Assembly (NCBI GenBank): GCA_004356415.1
Contig: SMWN01000119.1
Location: 1-5,483, forward strand
Source: Gammaproteobacteria bacterium
GTDB taxonomy: Bacteria > Pseudomonadota > Gammaproteobacteria > Eutrophobiales > Eutrophobiaceae
Reading direction: 5' to 3'
Length of the DNA: 5,483 nt
Shown: piece by piece, positions 1 to 5,483 of the stretch
Layout: the number at the start of each line of letters is the position of its first letter
Numbering within the stretch: the stretch's first letter is position 1
The notes under the pieces: model-generated
Seen by the model: only the letters and a program-made list of their open reading frames with translations
Told to the model about the DNA's origin: nothing
Databases searched by the model: none
Made by a program: the position numbers and the translations under genes

Positions 1-49
1 CTAATCTTGCTCCGCTTATTTGTGATAATTCTCCAAGGCTGGCTGGCAT
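1..49 (-). CDS. lpxD: UDP-3-O-acylglucosamine N-acyltransferase LpxD, N-terminal fragment (runs off left edge)
   Basis: Only the first 16 codons are visible, reading MPASLGELSQISGARL from the ATG at 49-47, and the frame is open to the window edge. This resembles the start of LpxD, where a short helix of the type 'sLgELa...gaeL' precedes a Gly-Asp. LpxD adds the second hydroxyacyl chain to UDP-acylglucosamine in lipid A synthesis in the cytoplasm. The call rests mainly on position: the gene begins 26 bases after the stop of an OmpH/Skp-type reading frame, and skp-lpxD is a conserved gammaproteobacterial order (bamA-skp-lpxD-fabZ-lpxA). The ribosome binding site is weak (GCGAG about 10 bases upstream). 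Whether the rest of the gene is intact cannot be seen. Too little sequence is present for certainty on protein similarity alone. Confidence 0.6.
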   Translation of the reverse strand, partial: MPASLGELSQISGARL

Positions 50-75
50 AAAAACATTACTCGCTATTTATTAAG

Positions 76-349
76 TTATTCAGAAGCGCCATTAAGTACC
101 TTTTTAAGGTATTCAATTACCAACCCGCTAATATCAGCTTTAGAGCTGGCATTTATAACACCCTTATTTAATACGGCATCATAATTATTATCTTTGGCTA
201 CTTGTTGTATTGCTTCAACTATTCTTTTTTGAATCTTGGTAAATTCTTCGATTACAACAAAAATTCAAATCTTCTCTGAACTCATTCTGACTACGTATGA
301 GATCACGTTTCCCGGAAATGATATCTCTTAGAAGTTTTGAGTGCTCTTA
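76..349 (-). pseudogene. skp: Broken and 5'-truncated OmpH/Skp-family periplasmic chaperone gene
   Basis: Two minus-strand segments together give about 89 residues of a typical OmpH/Skp C-terminal half. Segment one (346-251) includes KLLRDIISGKRDLIRSQNEF followed by REDLN. Segment two (249-79) includes EEFTKIQKRIVEAIQQVAKD, then NNYDAVLNKGVINASSKADI, and ends at TAA 76-78. In the family this is the coiled-coil arm ('qneFqedLn.rRNeEl.kiqk') returning to the body domain ('yDlVl..gviyas...DIt..vi..L'). The segments join cleanly if one extra base at position 250 is removed. Just before it, two TGT (Cys) codons sit where the family usually has two Arg codons (CGT). A TAA at 347-349 interrupts the frame where the family usually reads 'SEaer'. 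The signal peptide and N-terminal half, roughly 70 residues, are not found in any frame upstream. In life Skp escorts unfolded outer-membrane proteins to the Bam complex; this copy should be non-functional. Sequencing error could explain one lesion, but not the missing 5' half. Confidence 0.8.
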
Positions 350-411
350 TTCACTCAAAATTAATTTTAAAAATGAGTATAAGAAGAATAAAAGTCTTTT
401 TCTAAAAAGTC

Positions 412-432
412 CACGGTTATTGAATAGCCGTG
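412..432 (-). terminator. Short hairpin with a minus-strand T run, possible relic terminator
   Basis: CACGGTTAT and ATAGCCGTG pair over nine positions, one of them a G-T wobble, around a three-base loop. Read on the minus strand, the stem is followed after three bases by TTTTT (404-408), as in an intrinsic terminator. No intact minus-strand gene now lies upstream of it, so if it is a terminator its gene has been lost. A chance hairpin is equally possible. Confidence 0.3.
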
Positions 433-581
433 CACCTCCGTGTTGACATCCGACCATGCTATTAAGAGACGAGGATGTGGAGCAACCGGGAAAACTACGT
501 ATAATGAGTAGCGTGTCCACGTGCTGGTGAGCGTGATGTGCGTGGATTCTAAGGTCGATTGAGATAATGCTAGCCGCATTC

Positions 582-585
582 GGGG
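582..585 (+). promoter_or_regulatory. Ribosome binding site of cfa
   Basis: GGGG lies seven bases before the ATG at 593. It supports this start over the next in-frame ATG at 614, whose only purine-rich stretch (GGA) abuts the codon. The nearest in-frame upstream stop is the TGA at 560-562, with no other start codon between. Confidence 0.55.
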
Positions 586-592
586 TATAAAA

Positions 593-1852
593 ATGCAAAA
601 ACAACAATTCGGAATGAAAGTGTTGTCCCATATGTTTTCGTACTTCTTTCAAATAGGAACGCTTCGCGTGATTGGCCCTGACGGGCGCATCGTAGAATTC
701 GGCAATCGCACCGAGCCAAGTGCCACAATTCATATCCACGATCAAAATTTACCGATCAAGCTGTTTAGAAATTTTGAATTATATGCCGGCGAAGCTTACA
801 TGGACGGCACGTTGACCTTCGAAGATTGCACTGTCGCTGATTTTCTCAATGTGTTCTCTGTAAACCGTGGCAGTATGGCTTCATATCCTTTACAGAATGT
901 CTTGCGTCGTATCTCCAGAATGGTGCGGGCATTCCAGCAGTACAACCCCATCGGTAAAGCTCAAAAGAATGTGGCGCATCACTATGATCTGTCCCGCGAA
1001 TTATATGAGTTGTTTCTTGATGAGGACATGCAGTACTCTTGTGCATATTTTGAAAATGGCGATGAAACACTCGAAGAAGCGCAGGAAAAAAAGAAACGTC
1101 ATATTGCCGCCAAGTTGCAGCTCGCTCCTGGGCAAAGAATTCTGGATATTGGTTGTGGGTGGGGTGGCATGGCATTGTATCTCGCTCATCATGAAGATCT
1201 GGAAGTACTCGGCGTAACGTTATCTGAAGAGCAGCATAAAGTGGCTTGTGAGAGGGCGGAAGCTTTAGGTCTGTCACATCGAGTGAGATTTGAGCTGCGT
1301 GATTATCGTGAGGTACAAGGCCCCTTTGACCGCATCGTTTCGGTCGGCATGTTCGAGCATGTTGGCGTTACACGTTACGACGAGTTTTTTAAACATGTTT
1401 ATGACTTTTTGGCTGATGATGGATTGGCGGTCCTGCACAGCATCGGGCATATGAGCCCGCCTTCCGTGGCGAGCCCATGGCTGCGCAAGTATATTTTCCC
1501 CGGCGCCTATTCGCCGGCGTTGTCTGAAGTTTTTGCAGCAACCGAACGCCAGCATCTGTGGGTCAGTGATCTCGAAGTGCTGCGGGTGCATTACGCCGAT
1601 ACGTTGGTGGAGTGGAATAAGCGTTTCCAGGCGAATCGTGACCGTATAGCCGAGATATATGATGAGCGGTTTTGCCGCATGTGGGAGTTTTACCTGATCA
1701 GTGCAGAGACGATGTTTCGAACGGGCGCGCAGATGGTGTTCCAGTTACAGCTAGCGCGAACTCGTGATGCCGCCAGCTTAACCAGGGATTCGATCTTTAA
1801 GACTGAAGAGCTGTATCGCGAGGCCGAGAAAGCACATCGTTCGACAGACTGA
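593..1852 (+). CDS. cfa: Cyclopropane-fatty-acyl-phospholipid synthase
   Basis: This 419-residue enzyme transfers a methylene group from S-adenosylmethionine to the cis double bond of acyl chains in membrane phospholipids. That makes cyclopropane fatty acids, which stabilise membranes under acid, stationary-phase or solvent stress. It acts at the cytoplasmic face of the inner membrane. Residues about 15-95 form the N-terminal lipid-binding-like domain (GEAYMDGTLTFED). Residues about 120-400 form the methyltransferase domain with the SAM-binding loop ILDIGCGWGG (183-192). Residues matching the known E. coli active site are present: Cys150 in YSCAYF, Glu255 in MFEHVG, His282 in LHSIG and Tyr334 in RVHYADTL (bicarbonate/active-site Tyr). 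The length is near the 380-residue E. coli enzyme plus a longer tail. The C-terminal part (RVHYADTLVEWNKRF, YDERFCRMWEFYL) resembles forms I associate with alphaproteobacteria. It stands alone, without the DUF1365 and FAD-oxidoreductase neighbours often seen, and G+C rises towards its 3' end. All key residues are intact, so it is likely functional. Confidence 0.96.
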   Translation: MQKQQFGMKVLSHMFSYFFQIGTLRVIGPDGRIVEFGNRTEPSATIHIHDQNLPIKLFRNFELYAGEAYMDGTLTFEDCTVADFLNVFSVNRGSMASYPLQNVLRRISRMVRAFQQYNPIGKAQKNVAHHYDLSRELYELFLDEDMQYSCAYFENGDETLEEAQEKKKRHIAAKLQLAPGQRILDIGCGWGGMALYLAHHEDLEVLGVTLSEEQHKVACERAEALGLSHRVRFELRDYREVQGPFDRIVSVGMFEHVGVTRYDEFFKHVYDFLADDGLAVLHSIGHMSPPSVASPWLRKYIFPGAYSPALSEVFAATERQHLWVSDLEVLRVHYADTLVEWNKRFQANRDRIAEIYDERFCRMWEFYLISAETMFRTGAQMVFQLQLARTRDAASLTRDSIFKTEELYREAEKAHRSTD

Positions 1853-1897
1853 GGTATGGTAGCTTAGACTTGGCCGTTCAGAGAGCTTTTATTCTTC

Positions 1898-2228
1898 CTA
1901 TACTTGCAAAGGGAAATTCAGCATATCTATGCGCATCTTGTTCATATCTTCAAATTGATGCTTCATGTATCCCATACCGATAGAGTTATTATTTCAATTG
2001 TTTTCTAAATTTAGCTGGAATTATGAGTTTATCCATCTCTTCTGTTACGTATGGTTTTTCAAGGCTGGACGGGAAAAATGTAAATAGACCATTTTGAACA
2101 ATTATTATTTGTGTGGCGTGACTTGGGATAACTCGTAAAGGTAAACTGCACATATCAAGAGGTGTTTTCCACTCGTCCGTGTTAACTATGGTGTTTCTCC
2201 GTTTTAATTCATAATGCGCATATGTCAC
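1898..2228 (-). pseudogene. Decayed 3' fragment of a probable FRG-domain protein gene
   Basis: One minus-strand frame (2228-1992) encodes about 79 residues, including VIPSHATQIIIVQNGLFTFF and LIIPAKFRKQLK. It then hits two tandem TAA codons (1991-1986). Past them the same frame continues LYRYGIHEASI (1985-1953) before TGA. A shift of one base at about 1955 continues with FEDMNKM to TAG at 1898-1900. FRG-domain proteins share a C-terminal pattern of this kind: 'P.H...Ri.aQ.GlFTihp', then 'iipa..k..i...L...Gi.easlFpdld'. Order and spacing match, which is why I read through the stops. The N-terminal two-thirds, including the (F/Y)RG and 'QHyGlPTRLLDWT' motifs, is absent: upstream lies the aminotransferase gene. 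The GTG at 2228 lacks a ribosome binding site and is probably not a true start. FRG proteins are of poorly known function and are frequent in accessory DNA. An alternative is a small intact 79-residue gene, but the match beyond the stop argues against it. Confidence 0.55.
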
Positions 2229-3370
2229 TAGAATCTATTATTCGATCAGAATTCCCTATAGATGCTGATATCCATTATCTGAACCACGCGGGCGTCTCGC
2301 CCTGGCCTGTACGAACAGCAAATGCTGTTAAACGCTTTGCAGATGAAAATGTTAATTCAGGTGCATCGGGCTATTTGGACTGGTTAGAGCTTGAAACCAG
2401 GCTCAGATCTCAAATTAAGGAATTAATTAATGCACCGTCTGCTAATGACATCTCTTTGTTGAAAAACACATCAGAAGCACTATCAGTCGTTGCCTGCGGG
2501 ATTAATTGGCATGATGGCGATAATATCGTCAGTACAGACCAGGAATTTCCCTCAAATCGTATTGTATGGGAGGCTCAGGCACGGCATGGCGTTGAATTGC
2601 GTCAAGTTGACATCATGCCATCTGATGAATCTAGTGACCCGGAGTTGGCCTTAATCTCCGCCTGTGATGAACGAACGCGAATCATGACGGTCAGTTCTGT
2701 GCAATATGGGTCTGGTTTAAAACTGGATTTAGCCAAACTTGGACAGTTTTGCCGGGACAATAAACTCTACTTTTGTGTCGATGCGATTCAGAGTATCGGT
2801 GCACATCAATTCGATACCCAGGCGATTAAAGCTGATTTTGTCATGGCTGATGCGCATAAATGGATGTGTGGACCAGAAGGCATCGCCCTATTCTACTGTC
2901 GCGCTGAAATTCGTGATCAGTTGAAATTAAATCAATTTGGCTGGCATATGGTTGAAGATCACAGGGATTACGACCGCAAAGAATGGTCTTCTGCTAATAA
3001 TGCACGTCGTTTTGAATGTGGTAGTCCAAATATGTTGGGCATCCATGCTTTATCGGCCAGTCTGTCATTATTCGCTGAGATTGGCATGGTAAAAATTGAG
3101 AATCGTATCCTCAAAAATACTTCTTATCTCATTGATAAACTTAATGATTTAGATATGATAACGATCCTGAGTCCAACATCAGGACAACGTCGTGCGGGCA
3201 TTGTGACCTTTAAAATCGTCACAAAAGAGTCGACTGAGATACACACTAACTTAATGAATAATAAAGTGATTTGTGCCAATCGCATGGGGGGTATACGCTT
3301 TTCACCGCATTTTTATACTGGCTTGGATACTATTGATAAATCACTGGAGATATTATCTTTATCTATTTGA
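2222..3370 (+). CDS. Class V aminotransferase-like PLP enzyme, substrate unknown
   Basis: This 382-residue protein is a fold type I pyridoxal-phosphate enzyme of the class V family, which includes cysteine desulfurases, isopenicillin-N epimerase-like proteins and kynureninase. Visible features are the N-terminal YLNHAGVSPWP (19-29), the phosphate-binding segment LLKNTSEAL (79-87), the cofactor-ring Asp187 and Gln190 in VDAIQS, and the Schiff-base Lys213 in ADAHKWMCGPEG. Near the C-terminus is a carboxylate-binding Arg358 in GGIRFSPHFY. The active-site Cys loop of SufS-type desulfurases is replaced by this GGIRFSPHFY segment, so sulfur mobilisation is unlikely. The specific reaction cannot be told from sequence, and it is not adjacent to suf or isc genes. 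The ATG at 2222 matches the usual family start position, but no clear ribosome binding site precedes it. It is the first Met after an in-frame stop at 2183-2185. The last third is noticeably A+T-rich. Its 3' end faces tatD across 14 bases, leaving little room for a terminator. Confidence 0.9.
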   Translation: MSLESIIRSEFPIDADIHYLNHAGVSPWPVRTANAVKRFADENVNSGASGYLDWLELETRLRSQIKELINAPSANDISLLKNTSEALSVVACGINWHDGDNIVSTDQEFPSNRIVWEAQARHGVELRQVDIMPSDESSDPELALISACDERTRIMTVSSVQYGSGLKLDLAKLGQFCRDNKLYFCVDAIQSIGAHQFDTQAIKADFVMADAHKWMCGPEGIALFYCRAEIRDQLKLNQFGWHMVEDHRDYDRKEWSSANNARRFECGSPNMLGIHALSASLSLFAEIGMVKIENRILKNTSYLIDKLNDLDMITILSPTSGQRRAGIVTFKIVTKESTEIHTNLMNNKVICANRMGGIRFSPHFYTGLDTIDKSLEILSLSI

Positions 3371-3384
3371 TATATATAGTTATA

Positions 3385-4155
3385 TTAATGTTTATTAAGC
3401 TTAAATAATTCGAAAAAATTGGCTGTTGTTTGCTCAGCAATATGCTCTAGACTGGTATCATGAAGCTCAGCGATAAACTCTGCCACATAGCGAGTGTACC
3501 CCGGTTGATTTGGCTTTCCTCGATAGGGTACGGGAGCCAGGTAGGGTGAGTCCGTTTCCACTAACATCCGTCCTAATGGAACTTGTTTCGCAACCTCCTG
3601 CACTCCTTTTGCATTCTTGAAGGTCACGATGCCGGAAAATGAGATATAAAAATTCATCTCCATGGCCTTTTGAGCCGTTTCCCAGTCCTCTACAAAGCAA
3701 TGCATTACGCCTCCCACTGCATCAGCCCCCTCTTCCTCGAGAATTCGTGTGATATCTACGCCGACATCTCGAGTATGGATGATGAGGGGCTTATTGACTG
3801 ATTTTGCGGCCCTGATATGGGTACGAAAACGCTCTCGCTGCCAGCCCAGATCCCCCTCACTCCTGAAATAGTCCAGACCGGTTTCACCAATGGCAATGAC
3901 ATGGTCGTTCGATGCCAGTTGAACGAGTGTCTCGTGGGTAACTTCTTTCTGCATGCTGGTGTTCGGATGAACGCCAACAGAGGCGTAAATACAGTCATAC
4001 TGCTCTGCCAGGCTCAGTATCTCGGGATAAGTCTCCAGATCCACAGAGACACACAACATATGTTCTACACCCAACGCTTTTGCATTGGCAATGACTTCAT
4101 CCACTTCCATGTCCTGTCCGAGCATCGGGATATGGCAATGCGAGTCAACAAGCAT
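3385..4155 (-). CDS. tatD: TatD-family metal-dependent hydrolase/deoxyribonuclease
   Basis: This 256-residue protein is a TIM-barrel amidohydrolase-fold enzyme of the TatD family (E. coli YcfH/TatD type). It is cytoplasmic and uses divalent metal; characterised members are 3'-5' exonucleases or DNases. All expected metal ligands are present: His6 and His8 in DSHCHI, Glu91 in GETGLDY, His127 in IIHTRD, His152 in MHCF and Asp202 in ETDSPYLAP. Length is normal for the family (255-265). The ATG at 4155 is preceded by GAAGGAAG at 4169-4162 with six bases spacing. It lies 83 bases after pilZ on the same strand and is probably the last gene of a holB-pilZ-tatD unit, an order known in gammaproteobacteria (E. 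coli has holB-ycfH without pilZ). It ends convergently against the aminotransferase gene. By position it corresponds to YcfH rather than to the TatD encoded beside the Tat translocase, so the symbol is used in the family sense only. Confidence 0.94.
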   Translation of the reverse strand: MLVDSHCHIPMLGQDMEVDEVIANAKALGVEHMLCVSVDLETYPEILSLAEQYDCIYASVGVHPNTSMQKEVTHETLVQLASNDHVIAIGETGLDYFRSEGDLGWQRERFRTHIRAAKSVNKPLIIHTRDVGVDITRILEEEGADAVGGVMHCFVEDWETAQKAMEMNFYISFSGIVTFKNAKGVQEVAKQVPLGRMLVETDSPYLAPVPYRGKPNQPGYTRYVAEFIAELHDTSLEHIAEQTTANFFELFKLNKH

Positions 4156-4161
4156 TCTCGA

Positions 4162-4169
4162 CTTCCTTC
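4162..4169 (-). promoter_or_regulatory. Ribosome binding site of the TatD-family gene
   Basis: GAAGGAAG on the minus strand lies six bases before the ATG at 4155-4153. It is a strong match to the anti-Shine-Dalgarno sequence and fixes this start. Confidence 0.7.
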
Positions 4170-4238
4170 ACGGTAGGTTTAATGGATTAATAAAAACGAA
4201 TATCCGGTGGTGACGGACATTTTAAACGAAAGCGGTAG

Positions 4239-4598
4239 CTACATTGTGTGTGTGGGACGATCTGATGATAATGCGCCTACCAATTGCTTCTCAATCTTGC
4301 TCTTGGTCGCACCCTTGTCCAGTTTGCTAAATTGCACGCCAATGCCCGCAGTTTTATTGCCCTGGGAACCTTTGGGTGTGATCCAGACAATACGTCCAGC
4401 GACAGGCAGTTTTTCCTTACTTTCCATCAGACTCAACAGCATAAACACTTCATCGCCCAGGCTATAGGGTTTTGCGGTAGGGATGAACAGACCACCATTC
4501 TTGATAAATGGCATATAAGAAGCATAAAGTGCACTCTTATCACGTATCGTTAATGACAGTATGCCCTGTCGTGGATCACGAGCCTTGGGTGCGGCCAC
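4239..4598 (-). CDS. pilZ: Type IV pilus assembly protein PilZ (PilZ domain)
   Basis: This 119-residue protein is a single-domain PilZ. In Pseudomonas and Xanthomonas it is needed for type IV pilus biogenesis, where it binds the extension ATPase PilB and, in Xanthomonas, FimX, in the cytoplasm at the pilus base. Family signatures are GILSLTIRDKSALYASYMPF (12-31), NGGLFIP (34-40), GDEVFMLLSLM, VAGRIVWITPKG, AGIGVQF and the C-terminal SDRPTHTM. The RxxxR and (D/N)xSxxG motifs that bind cyclic di-GMP are absent (RDPR and KNGGLF stand there). This is normal for this pilus-type subgroup and implies that it does not itself sense the nucleotide. The GTG at 4598 is chosen because GGGGGAG sits five bases upstream and homologues begin about here. 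A further upstream Met (4637) would overlap holB and add 13 atypical residues. It starts 11 bases after the holB stop, which suggests translational coupling. Presence of pilZ implies type IV pili elsewhere in the genome. Confidence 0.94.
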   Translation of the reverse strand: MAAPKARDPRQGILSLTIRDKSALYASYMPFIKNGGLFIPTAKPYSLGDEVFMLLSLMESKEKLPVAGRIVWITPKGSQGNKTAGIGVQFSKLDKGATKSKIEKQLVGALSSDRPTHTM

Positions 4599-4603
4599 GT
4601 TAT

Positions 4604-4610
4604 CTCCCCC
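4604..4610 (-). promoter_or_regulatory. Ribosome binding site of pilZ, overlapping the holB stop
   Basis: GGGGGAG on the minus strand begins with the G of the holB TAG stop (4612-4610) and lies five bases before the GTG start. Ribosomes ending holB would uncover or directly reuse it. It decides the GTG start over the Met codon inside holB. Confidence 0.7.
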
Positions 4611-5483
4611 TATTTTGAATCGTTCAAATGCTGCCAAAAGATAATGACATCTTCTAGCAGACCCTGTGAATTATAGCTGATTGTGCCGGTGCTCAGGCCG
4701 TAATTCTCAAGTAACAGGTGATAAAAACCTGTCAACTCATGTAATTCTAACTGTTTTATCAGCTCTTGCAAGCGAACGATTATGGTCGAATCACTAATTC
4801 TCAGTGGTTTTGCCAATGATTTGATTCGTACCATATCCGCGAACAACTGAGACAACCAGAACAAAACATGGGAGGTGTCGTAGGTCTTCCACTTTTCTGC
4901 GACCTTGACGGGATCGTCCAGCCCTGCTTTCAGGGCAAACAGATCGTCCAGTAAATTTCGCTGATATTTGAAGATATTGTTTTCCAGCATCTCAGGGATT
5001 GCTAAAGGCGCACCTCCAGCCTTTGTGAGTAAGTGCTTTATATTTTCATCCGTTTCAATATTTTCTTCCACCCAACGCACCGTATCTTCGTCATAGGCGG
5101 GTTTAAATCTTAACTGCTGACAACGGCTGCGGATGGTAATCGGTAATAAATTTGGTCTGTGACTCAAAAGTATCAATAATGACTGCCCCGGAGGTTCTTC
5201 AAGTGTTTTTAGGAGTGAATTTGCAGCATTTCTATTCATCGACTCGGCAGGTGTGATTACCGAAATTTTATAGCGGCCATACTGGCTTTTAAGATGCATG
5301 AAATCTATCAGTCTTCTTATCTCATCAACCTTAATCTGTTTCCCTGTTTCTTCAGGTTCAATAGTCACAAGGTCCGGGTGCCTCCCTCCCTGGATCAAAT
5401 GACATGAACGACAATCACCACAGGCTTGAAGTTCGACCCCGGAGTTATTACACAATAGACCTGCGGTCAGACATTTCGAAAAA
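4610..5483 (-). CDS. holB: DNA polymerase III subunit delta', C-terminal 290 codons (runs off right edge)
   Basis: The delta' subunit is the rigid stator of the clamp loader, which opens and places the beta sliding clamp on primed DNA. The visible part starts inside the N-terminal AAA+ domain. Four Cys residues at visible positions 11, 21, 24 and 27 (LLC, then ACGDCRSC) are the zinc module, followed by GGRHPDL. Next come AESMNRNAANSLLKTLEEPP (79-98), PNLLPITIRSRCQQ with the SRC motif (119-121) carrying the trans-acting arginine, and a helical C-terminal domain ending FWQHLNDSK. The full E. coli protein has 334 residues, so about 40 N-terminal residues, including the degenerate P-loop, lie beyond the window. 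The frame is open to the edge; an internal TTG at 5455 is not the start. It is upstream of and nearly touching pilZ, and tmk is the likely next gene outside the window. Confidence 0.95.
   Translation of the reverse strand, partial: FSKCLTAGLLCNNSGVELQACGDCRSCHLIQGGRHPDLVTIEPEETGKQIKVDEIRRLIDFMHLKSQYGRYKISVITPAESMNRNAANSLLKTLEEPPGQSLLILLSHRPNLLPITIRSRCQQLRFKPAYDEDTVRWVEENIETDENIKHLLTKAGGAPLAIPEMLENNIFKYQRNLLDDLFALKAGLDDPVKVAEKWKTYDTSHVLFWLSQLFADMVRIKSLAKPLRISDSTIIVRLQELIKQLELHELTGFYHLLLENYGLSTGTISYNSQGLLEDVIIFWQHLNDSK

Larger units (their letters stand above)
350..592. other. Non-coding junction between the skp remnant and cfa
   Basis: No reading frame in this stretch gives a recognisable protein on either strand. 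Minus-strand frames stay open for 70-130 codons, but their translations are low in family-like features and run over the start of cfa. The remaining skp N-terminus would be expected here and is absent. What can be seen is a hairpin at 412-432 and a looser inverted repeat at 516-521/541-546. The stretch must carry whatever promoter cfa has, but no well-spaced -35/-10 pair stands out. Confidence 0.5.

Noticed and set aside
443..448. TTGACA, a perfect -35 box on the plus strand upstream of cfa
   Set aside because: No -10-like hexamer lies 16-18 bases downstream; TATTAA at 460-465 is too close.
473..499. Plus-strand frame reading GCGATGKTT, a perfect Walker A pattern
   Set aside because: It lies in a frame of only 27 codons between stops, with no further ATPase motif, so it is most likely chance.
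516..546. Inverted repeat TCCACG...CGTGGA
   Set aside because: Only six firm pairs around a 19-base loop with no T run; not convincing as a terminator or operator.
347..745. Open minus-strand frame of 132 codons and a nested 70-codon one at 367-579
   Set aside because: They overlap the conserved start of cfa antisense, have no family-like motifs or ribosome binding site, and the first ends at the TAA that interrupts the skp relic.
846..1591. Antisense and alternative-frame open frames inside cfa
   Set aside because: They are shadows of a well-conserved enzyme gene whose active-site residues are all in the main frame.
1853..1897. Possible terminator after cfa (GCTTAG...AGAGAGCTTTTATT)
   Set aside because: Only about four pairs form, including a wobble; too weak to call.
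3395..3404. Palindrome TTAAGCTTAA at the convergent tatD/aminotransferase ends
   Set aside because: It is a short A+T-rich palindrome inside the tatD coding end, with no stable stem, so it is not supported as a bidirectional terminator.
1..5483. CRISPR arrays, tRNA or rRNA genes, insertion sequence ends, transposase or integrase genes
   Set aside because: I saw no regularly spaced repeats, no tRNA-like cloverleaf and no transposase or integrase-like frames on either strand. The rearrangement is inferred from gene remnants only.

Overview
The window looks like a chromosomal segment of a gammaproteobacterium with moderate to low G+C. Two conserved gene orders support this. At the right end, on the minus strand, is holB-pilZ-tatD, with a PilZ of the Pseudomonas/Xanthomonas pilus type. 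At the left edge, also on the minus strand, is skp(ompH)-lpxD. No species can be named from this sequence.

Layout: positions 1-49 are the first 16 codons of lpxD, running off the left edge. Positions 76-349 are the C-terminal half of an OmpH/Skp-type periplasmic chaperone gene. It is interrupted by an in-frame stop and a one-base insertion, and its 5' half is missing. Positions about 350-592 contain no recognisable gene, only a short hairpin. Positions 593-1852 (+) encode a complete cyclopropane-fatty-acyl-phospholipid synthase. Positions 1898-2228 (-) are the decayed 3' part of what appears to be an FRG-domain gene. Positions 2222-3370 (+) encode a class V (fold type I, PLP) aminotransferase-like enzyme. 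It meets a convergent minus-strand operon only 14 bases downstream: tatD (3385-4155), pilZ (4239-4598) and the C-terminal 290 codons of holB (4610 to the right edge).

The right half is ordinary core genome: DNA polymerase III clamp-loader subunit delta', the type IV pilus protein PilZ and a TatD-family metal-dependent hydrolase, probably one transcription unit. The left half is a patchwork. A chaperone gene is cut off from its usual upstream neighbour bamA, a lipid-modification enzyme stands alone, and a second broken gene lies between that enzyme and the aminotransferase. I read this as a site of past rearrangement or gene acquisition with decaying fragments on both sides of cfa. I did not find a convincing new multi-gene system. 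The observations most worth a second look are the two gene remnants, which are easily missed because each is broken by stops and frameshifts.
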